Assembly: GCA_015680685.1 (NCBI GenBank)
Contig: MNCI01005779.1
Span: forward strand, 505,189-569,188
Source of the DNA: Gnetum montanum
Lineage: Eukaryota; Streptophyta; Gnetopsida; Gnetales; Gnetaceae
Length of the DNA stretch: 64,000 nt
Reading direction: 5' to 3'
In this document: positions 43,330 through 55,158 of the stretch, piece by piece
Layout: every line of letters begins with the position of its first letter
Numbering within the stretch: position 1 is the stretch's first letter
Position numbers and translations under genes: made by a program
Notes under the pieces: model-generated
Told to the model about the DNA's origin: nothing
What the model saw: only the letters and a program-made list of their open reading frames with translations
Database searches by the model: none

Positions 43330-44530
43330 GAAGGAACATTATAGGTTGGGAGAAAACTTGGAATTTTTGACATTTGTGAAATGCCATAGGATAAGATCAC
43401 CTTCCTTGATCTCTCTTAGGAAATCATGCTTGTCATGATGATTTTGCATAGCTTCTTGATGATTCTGAATTTTTATTTCTACTTACTCACAATTCTCTTC
43501 AAGAGTGTATAACTTAACATAACGAATTTGTCATTCTTGTCATCTATCATCCAATTATTCAATACTACCTGAAGAAAAGGCAATCTAGGTCCACTAGCAA
43601 CATTGCCTAAAATCCATAAGTTTGCATGAATGCAATTCTACTAGTTACATTTTAAAAAGTAATTTGCTAGATCTAAAAGGTGTAGGATAACTAGGTATGC
43701 TAATTTCTTTATTATTTATCAACCATGATTTTGAGAAAAAGGATGAGAAATTTGTTGGTTGACCCAACCTAACCATTGGGTTAAGGATAATAAAAAGATG
43801 AGAATAATTAGATGATCTAATATTAATCATAGAACTTGATAATTCTTTCCTCTTGACCTATGTTTATTATTGATGATGATGTGGAAAGGAATTCCAAAGC
43901 CTATGATGATGTAATCTAGGATGAAATAATAGATGTACTTTGATATGGTAGATTTCAAAGGGATAAATTTAACCCACTTGGTGAAATCCTCTATAGCTAT
44001 TAAAATTAATTAATGACTAGCAAAATATAAAAAAATAATAGAACCTATGAGATCCAACCTCCATTTCCTTAATATTCATATGATTTTTCAACTGTTAAGA
44101 TCCTAAAATAGAACATAAATAAGTAAATCATAATGTTAAAATATATTGTAAACTTTAACTATTGCATAATAATCTCAAGATATAGTAGGCCACCAATAGT
44201 CTAATAAGATAGTGTGACCTAGTAAACACTATGATCCTAAGTAATCATCGCAGACACTAGAATGTACATGTTCTAAACCTATTTGCACTTCATCATGACT
44301 TAAGAAATGTATAAAAATACCTAACATATAAATATAACATAGAATACTTAGATCAACAATGTAAAAATATTTAGAAAGTTTATGGAGGGTACTCTTTTGC
44401 AATGAGGATAAATCTTTATATGTTTCTCCCACTTGTAGGTATTGTATTATGTCCTAATACTGATCATCTTCTTCAAATATGACTTATCTAAGATGTTAAC
44501 TATCTCACATAATTTTTGGTAGTCATACTA
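43330..44530 (-). pseudogene. Ty3-type integrase remnant, another lineage
   Basis: This is a minus-strand integrase. From the right, the linker DIIQYLQVGETYKD leads to a zinc-finger region (44440-44130) with LEHVHSSVCDDYLGS and a DYWWPTI block, compare EIHxGxCGxHxG and GYYWPTM. The core (about 44060-43560) has FTKWVKFIPLKST and a FGIPFHIIINN block (compare RFGVP..IVSDNG). The C-terminal part (43560-43330) has IKEGDLILW, compare the F..GDLVL motif. Stops and shifts are frequent. RT is not seen to the right, where repeats start at 44540. Sequence blocks differ from H, so it is a separate lineage. Confidence 0.65.
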
Positions 44531-44539
44531 TTCATAATG

Positions 44540-45130
44540 ACATATGTTGGACATGTTAACATAGTCATTATGATTTTCCAGTACCTGTAGTTTTGCTAAT
44601 GTAGCCACCATGATTTCAGTAGATTCTAACAAGTGCTAGTCTAGTCCTCCAAGGATAGCATAGTTGAGGTGAAGGCCAACAGATTCACAAAATTCCATTT
44701 ACTAATTTTAGTATGCATATGGGTTTTGATGGATTTGGTATATCAAAATTTACCATAAATGGTCAACTATGCTACAAATTATAGCCTACAAAACCCAACG
44801 TAGCTACACATATCTAGCATAGATGGTGTTGGGTTTTCATTTTATAGCAACTCCGAGTGTAGTTGCCACAAAACCCAATGTGGTTGTTGTAAGGCCAACG
44901 TTGGAGTTGTTCAGTTTTACATTTTTTCAACTATGGCCAACATAGTCACAACAATTCTTAGTAGTATTCACATAGATTAGCATAGTTGATGTGAAGCCAT
45001 TATAGTCACAAAAATCTATTTACTATTTTGAGTATGTAGATGGGTTTTGATGGCTATAGTGTATCAAAAATTTCCATAAATGGTGAACTACACTAGGAAT
45101 TATAGCTTGCTACACTTGCACATGAATTTA
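44540..45130 (+). repeat. Repeat with 'actatgctag' boxes
   Basis: Two imperfect tandem units about 320 bp apart begin 'gggttttgatgg' (44725 and 45042) and run into 'accataaatggtcaactatgctac' and 'ccataaatggtgaactacactagg'. Bases 44813-44995 also align with 49466-49650, with the shared start 'tagcatagatggtgttgggttt'. Confidence 0.55.
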
Positions 45131-46639
45131 ATCTATTAGCAATCATGGCAAAATATTTGCAGCAACAAATTGAACACCAACAAACTATTTAAACTAGAAT
45201 CCAACACTTTGAAATAAATTTTTGGTAAATTCGCAATTGGTTGAGCATTTGAGACTCTTAGTGCATTACCTAGTAATAAAAAGTCAAGCATTTTCCATCA
45301 TTTTTTCAACTAACATAGTAGATCTAAGCTCAATAACTAGTGAGAAGTTTTGGAAGTTGAAGCTTGAAAGCACCTAGATCATGCAACTGACTACATAACA
45401 TAACATCTAGTTTCACTAGACTTTAGACATCATTTTAGCAACTCCTTGTGCATTTAGGCATACACTTGTACACGTTATAACTCTGTTCTTATAGAATTTT
45501 TACTATTTTAATAAAAATCAATAGTTCATTCATATGTGCCAGTTTATTTTGAATTAAAATTTTGTGCTTTTTCTTAGATTAGATTTGCATTTTTCATTTA
45601 ATTCGTTTGCATTGTTTACAATTTTTGAGTCCCTGGGTAATCAACAAGACCATCTAGGTCACTTTGGATACTCTTCTTAGAGGTCCTTGGGATCTCGAGT
45701 TAGGTTGTTTCACTTGGAATTTTTGGTTTTCCAATGATGGAATTTTTTAGGTGCTACACAACATAAATGATAATGTGGCCAAGAAGCTATATAATATCAA
45801 GTTGATTAATGGTAAGGGTATTGGTGACTTTGTGAACTTAAGTTTTTACTATGACATGTTACAATGAATCATTGAGCTATTTTCTTGAAGTACTTGTAAG
45901 AAGGAAAAAGTTGTTAGTAAGGAGGACTTTCCACCACTGTTGTGTTAGCATGTTATTATCATCATGATAATCCTTCCATCTACTATGAGAGGATCACTAG
46001 ACGATACCTCCTTACTGAAGGAGGATGTGGTTGAGTGAAGTAAGGTCACTCCATTCTACATTAATCCTTCAAATTCACACACCAAATCAAGAATGTATAA
46101 AAATAATTTAATTGCTAAGAAAAACGAAAACTAGCTATCTTCAATTAATCAAAATAAAATTACAAAAAATAAAATTTAAAAAAAAAAGAAATTGTGGTTT
46201 CACAACCCACAACACAAATCACACTTATGTACTTAATGATATTATAGAACATGAGGCTTTACAACCATACAGTAATTGAGATCATTGAAAGAGATAATCA
46301 AACTATTTCTTTGCTACATATCGGATTAAGATCCAACATACATAAGAGAGCTACAAGGCCAATATTACATGACCAAAGAGATGTATAGACTCTTATGCAA
46401 TATCTCTCCCAACTCTCTCATGCATTCACCATGCCTCTTATGCATATACTCTCTAAAACATAAAAACATAAAAAAATATTTATTAGTTACAAGATAAGAA
46501 CCATAGGAAAATCTTTTCCATCACCAACTTGGAGATTCTTAGCTATTTCCATCCTTGTTCACCTAGTTTTCAATTTTTTTCCAATTTGGAACTATTCTTG
46601 TATGTACCAAACTTCTTCTAGATTTCCATGATGTCTTCT
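45131..46639. other. No gene seen
   Basis: AT-rich sequence with no convincing frame. It may include the LTR of the Ty3 remnant to the right, since a T/A-rich stretch and TATA-like sequences occur near 46380-46450, but no boundary could be fixed. Confidence 0.4.
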
Positions 46640-46900
46640 TATCATCTTGAGCTCTCAAAAAAGTTGTCTCTTGATTGTGGGAGATATTCACAATTAGGGT
46701 GAGACATCTTCTTCTAGGACAAGATTTCTCAATAGAGAATTCTCCTATTTAGGAGAGATGTATTCCTAGATATATCTCTAGCTAGGAAAAGATATCTTCT
46801 AATCCTACAAGATGTCTTCTAGCAACTTGGGATGTATCCTATGCATGCCTAGCTCTTATCCAATATGTCTCTCTAATGTCAAAGATGTCTTTCTAGGATT
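46640..46900. repeat. Second, weaker cluster of AGATGTCT-type motifs
   Basis: Copies of AGATGTCT and AGACATCT, with variants such as AGATGTAT and AGATATCT, recur about ten times near 46703, 46753, 46790, 46810, 46833 and 46883. It lies just downstream of the minus-strand Ty3 pol remnant, where a 3' LTR would be expected. Confidence 0.5.
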
Positions 46901-47229
46901 ACAAAAACTGTAATCAATCACTTGCAAGGATAAAAATATGTCTCAAATATATGTTCCTATGCGAGCTCTACCACTATTTAAAAAGTAACACTAGGTAAAT
47001 GAGGAAGTAAAAGTAGAAATGATTCCCCACTTAACAAGTTTAATCTCATGGATCCATTCAACATCATTAGAAGTTTGGTTTTCCTAATGGATTAAGTACT
47101 CATTTCTCTTCACTCCATGAGTCTTGGAAGCTTCTCTCTTCTTGGGTATGATTTCCTTTCTCTTTATTAAATACTTAGACTTATCAATAATCCGTTGAAA
47201 TTCATCAATGTTAACCTATATGATTTAAT

Positions 47230-49200
47230 CATCTATTGGTTCACGATAATGCATAGGATCTATAAAATTAAATATTAAAGACATACCCACATCATTTCGT
47301 ATGTTAATTTTAGAAGCATTATCATTGATTTTGACCTTTATCTTGAAATGAACCATCCTCTTATATTTCAGTTTTGAGAAGTTAATACCTCTTAAGCTAT
47401 TATTCTTCAACTGAAACTAAATAAGATCACCAATATTAAATTTTGACTTCCTATTACTCTCATTAATTTTAAGGACTCTCTCTTTAGCTTTCTTATCAGT
47501 ATTTACCTTTACTAGAGCATGAAGATCCTTTATTTCTTGCACAAAATTAGCACATAGTTGAGATTCTTCATCTAAGCTTCTCACATTATCCAATATTTTT
47601 CAAGAGAATCATAATTTACCTTAACTGATATCTCACTAATAACAACCTAAAAAGAATTATTGTAGAAAAATTCAGAATGATACAACATATTTTTCCACCT
47701 ATTAGGATATTCATCACATTAATACCTTAAAATATTTAAAAAATATTTATTAACCACTTCTATTTGGTCATTATATTATGAATGATATGCATGAGAAAAA
47801 TTTAACATTGTTCCTAAAATTTTTCAAAGGGACCTTGAAAAGTGAGTAGTAAAATTGGAGTCTCTATTACTAACAATATTCAAAGGAATGTCATGCAACT
47901 TTAAAACATTTTGAAAAAACAAATTTACGACATGAGATGTATTACTCACCTTTTTTCATGGAATGAAGTGTGCCATCTTGAAATTTTTTTTACCACAATA
48001 AAGATAGCATTGTTCCCACTTTTGGTCTTTCGAATCTCACTTACAGAGTCCATTCACAAACTTTTCCATGGACCCTTGGAAATTGAAAAAGGCATATAAT
48101 GTCTATTCACTCCTTTACCTACTCTAAATTTCTAACATGTCAAATACTCCTTCACACATTGGGAAAATTTAGATGCTATTTTAGGCCAAAAATAGTACCT
48201 ACCAACAACCTCCAATATTTTATTTCTATTCATATAATATACCATGCCACCATAATGCTTTTAAACTAAAATCATTTTCCTAAGATCACAATTGAAAACA
48301 CATACATTTTCATTCTTGAGAAACAATACATCTTGAATATGATAGTCCCTACATTAATCTATTCTACTCAAAAATGGTTCCTTGAGGCTTCTTCAAATTT
48401 GAATAAAATCTAAATTATGTTCATACAAATTAGAGAAATCATTCATACCTTCCATATGATGCATGCTAAAATTCACCACATGCAAGCTAGACAATGCATT
48501 ATCCATCACATTGGCTTTTTCATTCTTGTGTTTAGGTACAAAATTAAACTTCTCCAATTGTGCAATCCACTTCATATATGTAGCACTAAAATTATTTTGG
48601 AAATTAAGAAACTAAAGTGCTAGTCATGAAGGTAAACTCTTTGGGCAAAAAATAATGCCTCCAATGCTTGATTGCTTGAATATTGTACAATTCCTACTTA
48701 TTTATGCTATATTTATGTATTTACTCATTCAACTTCTCTAGAAAAAAAATAAACATGGGTACCTTCTTGCAAAATCATCCCTCTAATTACAAGTCCACTT
48801 ACATCAACCTAAACCTAAAAAATCTTATGATAATCTAGTATTGTAAGCAATAATTCACTAGTGATTTTTTCTTTTAACAAGTCAAAGCTCTTTTGGGTTT
48901 GATCATCCCACCTAAAATCTTGATTATTATTGATAAAAGTAGACATAGTTTATAAAATAATACTAAAATAGTTTATGAACATTCTATAAAAATATACTAA
49001 ACAAAGAAATGATCTTGCCTCTACAACATTTCTAGGAGTTGACCAATCTCTAATAGCCCTCACCTTGGTAGGTTCCATCGAAATTGATTCTTAAAAATCA
49101 CATGATCCAAATACATGATATTCCTCTTGATGAAATGACTCTTCTTCATATTGATTACCAAATATATTTAAACACCACCAAGAAAACACATGTTGCAACA
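47230..49200 (-). pseudogene. Ty3 pol remnant: RT end, RNase H and integrase
   Basis: Minus-strand pol is read from the right. The RT end is near 49100-48960 (AIRDWSTPRNVVEARSFL, the family's I.DWP.P....LRSFLG). RNase H is about 48920-48400: a WDDQTQKSFDLLKEK block, then VSGLVIRGMILQE, then the open stretch 48575-48393 with KWIAQLEKFNFVPKHKNEKA. Integrase is about 48300-47400, including KGPWKSLCMDSVSEIRKT and GNNAIFIVVKKISRW, compare PWESISMDFI and AIFVVVDRFSK. The PWE..SMDF form is typical of chromovirus-like Ty3 elements, so this lineage differs from H. The 5' half of pol and gag are missing. Confidence 0.75.
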
Positions 49201-49959
49201 TGTAATATTCACCACCCAACTTAAGGCAAGATTTCATTGTAAATGTAAGATTTGTAGCACATAAATTACAAGCTTACATACTTTAACTTTTTGGGGGCTA
49301 AAAAATGCCTCATAAGTTGCTACTACATCACTTCCCAAGTAGAAAAAGTATTATTATGTCTATATATTGGCTTGGAAAGGCTAACCATGCCTTGAAGACT
49401 ACCAACTTTTACATTTTCATGGGTTTTTGTAGGGGTATAGCCTCAACTATGGTGGAACCACCTACCCCTAGCATAGATGGTGTTGGGTTTCCATTTTTTC
49501 TAACTATTCCTAGCATAGTCACCAACAAAACCCAATGTAGCTTCATGATCAATGTTGGTGTTGTTGGGTTTTCTGTTTTCCCAACAATGGCCATCATTGT
49601 CAAGACATTTTCGAATGATGGAAACATGACTAGCATAGTCATTTTGGATTTCTAGAAATAATAGTTTGGCTGGGTTCACCGAGCTGTGAGGGATCAAGTA
49701 TGAAGTCAAATTCATCTAATGGAACATTGGATAACCCCTCCTAATTGCATTGTAGAAGCTCCTCCTCTAGGTGTTTTTGCTTCATCTCTACTACTATTGC
49801 CTAGGCTACCAACTCTTGTTTCTTGTATACAAGAACAACAAGAGTAAAACATAATAACTCAGCATATCTCACTTAATAATAATATAAACTCATAACATAA
49901 GATGTAATAACACAAAATAACTAAAAAAAAAACATAACTAAAACATACCTATGATCACA
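49201..49959. repeat. Repeat region flanking the Ty3 remnant
   Basis: Bases 49466-49650 align with 44813-44995 in the same orientation (shared 'tagcatagatggtgttgggttt', 'aaaacccaatgt' and 'ttttcaacaatggcca'-like blocks). The two copies lie on either side of the Ty3 pol remnant. They may be an interspersed repeat or old LTR pieces. The open stretches on both strands at 49305-49715 are within this repeat and are not genes. Confidence 0.45.
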
Positions 49960-49989
49960 TTGCATCCTTGGCCAAGTCTGATCATGAAC

Positions 49990-50470
49990 CTCCTCTTAGA
50001 GGGTTGCTTGATAGCTAGGTTTTCCTCCTCAACCATAGGCCTTTTTAGTTTGGCTTCAGATAAATTGAGCATCCTCTAAAAGAACCTTATTCATGATCCA
50101 CTCCTATTCAACCCCCATGATCTTTTCCTATGATAACAACTTAGTAAACCCTTGGGAGAAGAATAAGGGATATGCTTCTCTAGCCTTTTTAACCTTGAAT
50201 TGGTTAGGAGAAAATCCCTTGGGACCACAACAAGTGTCCAACTACTCTTCCACCTCCTCTTAGTTCTCCACCTATTTACTTGCCTTAGTGACAACCTTTA
50301 GGCCTTCACGAGGTTCACCAAAGAGGTTACTATAGGTAGATTCAATGATGGTGAGGGTGATAGGGAAACCATGAACTTGGATGATGAACTTCTTCACTCC
50401 TTTGTCAAAGGAGTCAATGATGTTCATCATCTTAAGAGTAGGGATAGTTGTGCTAGGTGCCATGAAGAGA
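49990..50470 (-). pseudogene. Unrecognised gene-like fragment, minus strand
   Basis: An open stretch from 50463 (MAPSTTIPTLKMMN) encodes a KKFIIQVHGFPITLTII segment and a SNLFGEPREGLKVVTKAS block, then stops at 50272. Frames beyond continue gene-like sequence (LDTCCGPKGFSPNQF) to about 49990 with interruptions. Codon use and residue composition look more protein-like than the surroundings. I do not recognise the family. It could be a decayed host gene or a captured fragment in a repeat. It may belong with the candidate exons at 50932-51414. Confidence 0.3.
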
Positions 50471-50931
50471 TCAAGAAAACTTACATTGATGATTTTTGCT
50501 TAAATATTTCTGGGCACCCTACTAGTGAATCACTATTTCTTCAAATCCACCTCACTGTACTTCAGGGTGAGGGTCTCCTTAGAATGTCCTAAAATGAAAA
50601 GCATGATAGTGGAGGAGATGCTAGCACCTATAATATAATAGGAGGCCAGTTAGGTTAGGCATAAGCACATGAAACCAAAATATAATAAATATAACCAAAT
50701 TAAAAGCAAATTTATAGCCAATCATAGCCAATGAAACTATTTAGATACTTAAAGCCTGAAAACCTATAATCATACAACCATAAAAATGTTGACATAAAAA
50801 AAACAAAAACAAAAGAAAAATAACTCTTACCTTTCATGTTGGAGGAGGGCTGCATGGGGGCTTCAATGGGTATATGAGCAAGATTTGACTTGGTCCATGA
50901 ACTATGTGCTATTTTTTTGTCTACACCATTT

Positions 50932-51414
50932 TTAGGCATTGAAGTAACATGTGGTGTACCTACCCAAGTCACCTCTTAGTTTCTTCATCACCATAAGCCT
51001 CACTATGGGACTTTTGATGAAAACCTCCAATGTTGTCTGAGCCAAGCATATGAGTTGGTTACTTCTGATAAACCCTTTATCATCCACCTTGTCCCTACAA
51101 ACATACCAATTCAAGCAAGAATAATGTTACAACCAAATTACCTAATAAAACCAATAATAAAAATAGCTAAAAATGAAAAATTAAAACCATGCTTACCTTT
51201 CCACATGATAAATAGTACCCAAAGGATTCTTGAATAGCATGTGGGCATAGTGCCTAACTAGTAGTGTGTTGTTGGTGTTATACAAGTTGAACTTGGGCAT
51301 GTTCAAAATATTTAATAGCTCATGAGCTCTCTTTGTATAAGTGCCATCAAGCACTTTTCCTTCTACACACATTTTAGGATCATCTTCTAAGAACTTGAAA
51401 ATAAAGATGGACAA
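50932..51414 (-). pseudogene. Possible two-exon gene fragment, minus strand
   Basis: Two open stretches on minus, 51414-51193 and 51114-50932, join in frame if a short intron is removed. The first ends at AAAG/GTAAGC and the second begins after TTTGTAG/GGACAAG. The implied intron is about 80 nt and AT-rich. The joined frame would read from HYAHMLFKNPLGTIYHVE into DKVDDKGFIRSNQL and end at a stop near 50932. A further frame with a GTAAGAG donor-like end follows (50972-50829). I do not recognise the product. Upstream sequence to 51660 has more coding-like pieces with stops, so this may be a decayed gene. Confidence 0.3.
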
Positions 51415-51660
51415 CTTAGGTAAAAGGGTTTAAATAATGATGATAGCCATGTAGGATGAAAAGTGTGACCATACCATCACAATAAAGTTGTATAGAAAAA
51501 AAAGCTAGGAACTCCTTTGCCCCAAGATTGAACCATAAAGAGCCATGCTCCAATGTCATGGATGGGGGAAGGGTGTAGGGCCTTCATGCATGGATGTAAC
51601 ATAGTAACCCAACTAGCTTAATGATCACCAATATGGGGTTGAGAAGGCCCTAGACACAAC

Positions 51661-53929
51661 AACCACAACAATTAAAACCATACATAACCATGATCAAATA
51701 TAACCAAATGCTAAGTAACCAAAGCAACAAAAAATTTAATATCAATGTACCTATTCTAAATAAAAAACTAAATCATAGTTTCAACACTTGGAAGAAAAAC
51801 CAAAACTAGGACCAACTTTCAACCAAAAACCATATACAACCAAGTGGCCTACCAACAACTGATAGCAGTTTTCATGGTGAGATATGTATAAAAGTGTAAA
51901 ATTCTTTGATGTAGAAACATCAAAAGCATGAAAACTCTCTTGTACCTACAAAAATAGTTACAAATATCAATTCAAATTTTTCAAAATCTTACTAAGCATC
52001 TTAGTTAATGGTGAAATTAGCCACAGTAAAAACTCTAGGAAGGTTAGTCAAAATTTTCTAAAAATTCAAATGATTGTCGAGAACTAAAAAAAATAAAAAG
52101 TAAAAAACCTTATTACCCTTTGAAAATAAGCATAAAAATGGAAAAAAAAACACCAATTTTTCCTATACAGACAAGGAGGTTTGTAGTTTTCATGGCCAAA
52201 ACTACAATTGTACAAAACAATTTACACTTAGCATGAAAATGATAGATTAGAACTAAAATTTTTTCCTAAGGCTAAGAATGATGTGGGCATCAAATTCAAT
52301 AGAATTTAACATCTATGATGAAGCTTTAGGCTTAAGAAAAATTTAAAACACAAACCAAAATCATAACAACATTCAACCAAAATTGCACAAAGAACACCAA
52401 AATTGTAGAAAATGGCTACAGTAGATAACTAATAAAAAATATCAAAAAAAATTTAAAACTTGTAAATCTTTCTCAAACCCTCCTTGAAATCTCAAAGTAT
52501 CCTAAGGAACTTGGAACATTGGCTGAAAAAGTATTTATAAAGGGCCAACACTACCCATCTTTATAGGGGTAAATTGTAGTAACCAAAAAACCACACTTTT
52601 ATGCCAATTTACTAAAAAAATCACTGAAAATAAACTATGTAATCAAATTCAATGATTCCAAAGCCATTTGAATTCTTAAATAATGAAATAAAAATCCAAA
52701 AATAGAAACCATATAGATTACTATCCATTTTTGTAGAAAAAAATTAGAAATCTAATAGGAATGAAATTGTAACAGTAAAACCCCACTTTGTGTGAGTTTA
52801 TGAAAAATTTATTCAAAACTTTACAAATCCAAATTTTATGGTCCCATAGCCATTATAATCCCTAAGTAAAATTCTAAAATCCCAAAAGTTGAAGAAAAAA
52901 AATCTTAACCATTTTGACATGGAAAAATACCAAAGTACCATGAAAAAATGGCCAAAACTAAAAACCCATTATACATTGCCTTACGGAAATATTCTTTGAA
53001 AATTCAACTGTATGTTAGAATCTAGTGATTAAAAAACCATTTTGGCTATAGAATATAGTAATAAAACTCTATGGCCATAAAAATTCAGAAATCTAAATCA
53101 ATTAAACCCAAAAATATGGAAAAGTGGTGTTTCATTTTTGCCCTAAATATAAGAAAAATGCATAGAAATAGCATAAATAAATTTTTAATTCTACACACAC
53201 TAATACCAAAGTGAAAGAAACACTAAAAACCCATGAAAATACCCTACATCTAACATAGGAATTTTACAAAAGTTACATTTCCAAAAACGCCTAGCATTTC
53301 AATGGAATTTTGCACAAAATGGTTAGGATTTGTGTATGTAGGAGTCATGGTAGTAGAGCTTTCAATAATTACTAGCTATGGAAAGTTGGAGAGGCCTTGA
53401 TCAATAGCATTAGCCTTTTCTAGGGCTAGATTCATGGTGATGGAAGCCTTTTTGACATGTTGACAATCAACATAGTAATAATTGAAATTCTTAAGCTTCT
53501 AAAGCCTCCTACAATAACTACATTCACTCCTTGGAGTAGAAAGGCTAGTATACACTTAGGATGAAGTTAGTATAAGCTGAAATAGGTTTAGAGCTTGGGT
53601 GCAAGATTTTCCAAGATGGTAGTTGTGTGTCAAGAATAATTTATGTAAAATTGTATTTTGGAAAACACTCCTAAACTTAAGCACCTACTACCAAAACCGT
53701 GGTTTCTCCAAAATGTCTAACCCAATTCTCACTAAACTCATTGATCATAATTAGAAAGTGGAATTGCATTGGATTATTGGAAAGTAAATGCATGAGAAAC
53801 CTAAAATTCAAGGTGGGCCCCACTAGGTGCTTAGGTAGCAAGCTAATGGAAATCCTAACACACTTAGATTTTCAGCTTCCTAAGTTGACTATGTAGGGGT
53901 TTAAGCATCAAGAAGCCTTGAGATGGATT
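51661..53929. other. No gene seen; A-rich, weakly periodic repeats
   Basis: A-rich sequence with loosely repeated blocks. For example 'gccatttgaattcttaaataatg' (52663), 'gccattataatccctaagta' (52849) and 'gccataaaaattcag' (53074) are 186 and 225 bp apart, and 'accacactttt', 'accccactttg' recur nearby. This may be a more decayed extension of the 193-bp array to the right. Nothing coding was found, and the open stretch 53699-53896 is not supported. Confidence 0.4.
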
Positions 53930-54176
53930 GCAAAATTCAAATATTGCCAAAACCCACCTCACAAATGCCCGTCCATGTCATGAAACCTTATCCCCAAAAT
54001 GGGAAACCAAAACTAGACAACAAGGTAGGCAAAAATCCACATCAAAACTTGTTGTTCATAGAAACTACATTGACAAGTAGCTTGACTATGTTGGCTTGCA
54101 TAGTCAATAGTGGAATAATGTTTAGTGTCATAAAAAAAACTCCCAATTGACTCTGAGATTGCAACATCATGTATCA
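53930..54176 (+). repeat. 193-bp tandem array, part left of element D
   Basis: One unit with the box 'ttgactatgttggcttgcatagtcaa' around 54082-54107. Taking out D and one copy of its target duplication places the 'catagtc' anchor (54101) exactly 193 bp from the next one (61218). The array is therefore continuous with 61106-63400. Confidence 0.75.
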
Positions 54177-54181
54177 AACCC
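54177..54181 (+). repeat. Target-site duplication, left of element D
   Basis: AACCC directly before the LTR, identical to 61101-61105. Confidence 0.9.
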
Positions 54182-55013
54182 TGATGGGACATGATATTGC
54201 ACGGGCCGTGATATTGCATACGCGATATTGCGTCCGCTGTGATATCACATCTTCCCCTGCGATATTGTGTACATGATATCGCAATGTGTCATCAAATCTA
54301 TAAATAAGAGGCAAACCTCCCTTGTTTCTCCATATAGATCCATACCTTAGCCAAAGTCTTGTAGTTTTTCCATTCCAAAGTTAAAGTAGTTTCCATGTGC
54401 TCGCAATGGGAGTCCAAAAGTGAACGAATCTTTATTTGAGCAAATATTGTACCTGAGCACAAGTTTGTGTATAGAAATAAAGACGAACTTTTTGGATAAA
54501 CCTTGCAATGCATGGACTAAGTTAAATAGGAATTTAATTATTATTAATGTTTAAATGTTTTATTAGTTAATTAATCTCTCTCAACCCTTAACTCCTAGTT
54601 AAGTGCATTCAATACGACTGCTTCGAGCATGTGCGTTACGCTTGGTAATCCTAGCAACGAATAATGTTTGGTAATCCCAGAAGGTTGCATTGGCTTAGGG
54701 TGTGAACGGCAAGTGAGAACGGATAATGATGCTAGGCATTAGAACTTAGTTAATTAAAGTTATTTACTTAGTCTCTTCACCCTTTCTCTCATTAGCATAG
54801 GCGATAAAACATAAAAGATATAAAAATCACATACCTCAGACTTACTTAACCATACACCCATGAAAAATAAAAGTAAGACTAGGAAGAGAATGAATGATTA
54901 ACCTTAAGTGTTCCATAAGGCGTGTAGGCACTTAGTCTATGGAGTTTGACTGGATCGCACATGTAATGCTCATATTTGTATGGTTGAGTGTAGGGGTACC
55001 TTGCCACTCATCA
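54182..55013 (+). repeat. 5' LTR of element D
   Basis: The 832-bp LTR runs from TGATGGGA to CACTCATCA. It carries GATATC dyads (54191-54282), TATAAATA (54299-54306), AATAAAG (about 54477), paired 'cttggtaatcc' and 'tttggtaatcccag' boxes (54640-54680) and 'ggtaccttgccactcatca' at the end. The 3' LTR is about 93% identical by eye. It is of the same type as the LTR of F. Confidence 0.93.
54208..54306 (+). promoter_or_regulatory. LTR promoter of D (5'): dyads and TATA box
   Basis: An upstream dyad is at 54208-54231 (GTGATATTGC, ATAC, GCGATATTGC). The TATA-proximal dyad is at 54259-54282 (GCGATATTGT, GTAC, ATGATATCGC). A 16-bp spacer follows, then TATAAATA (54299-54306). Confidence 0.75.
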
Positions 55014-55033
55014 TTGGCGCCGTTGCCAAGGAC
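55014..55033 (+). promoter_or_regulatory. Primer-binding site of element D, tRNA-Asp type
   Basis: TTGGCGCCGTTGCCAAGGAC starts right after the LTR. TGGCGCCGTTGCC matches the complement of the plant tRNA-Asp 3' end without change (tRNA from memory). This is the best-preserved primer site in the window and identifies the primer for the whole clade. Confidence 0.9.
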
Positions 55034-55158
55034 TAAGTTGTTTGTGTGCTAAGTAGAACATAGGAAATTATCCACATCATTGGGAAGCTTAAATGAACCC
55101 TTAGGATTAATCAGAAAAAATCTTAAACAATGGTCAATAGCACACCGACAAGATAACA

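Noticed and set aside
49305-49655. Open frame of 116 codons as a gene
   Set aside because: It lies within a repeat that has a second copy at 44813-44995 where the frame is not kept, and it is open on both strands.
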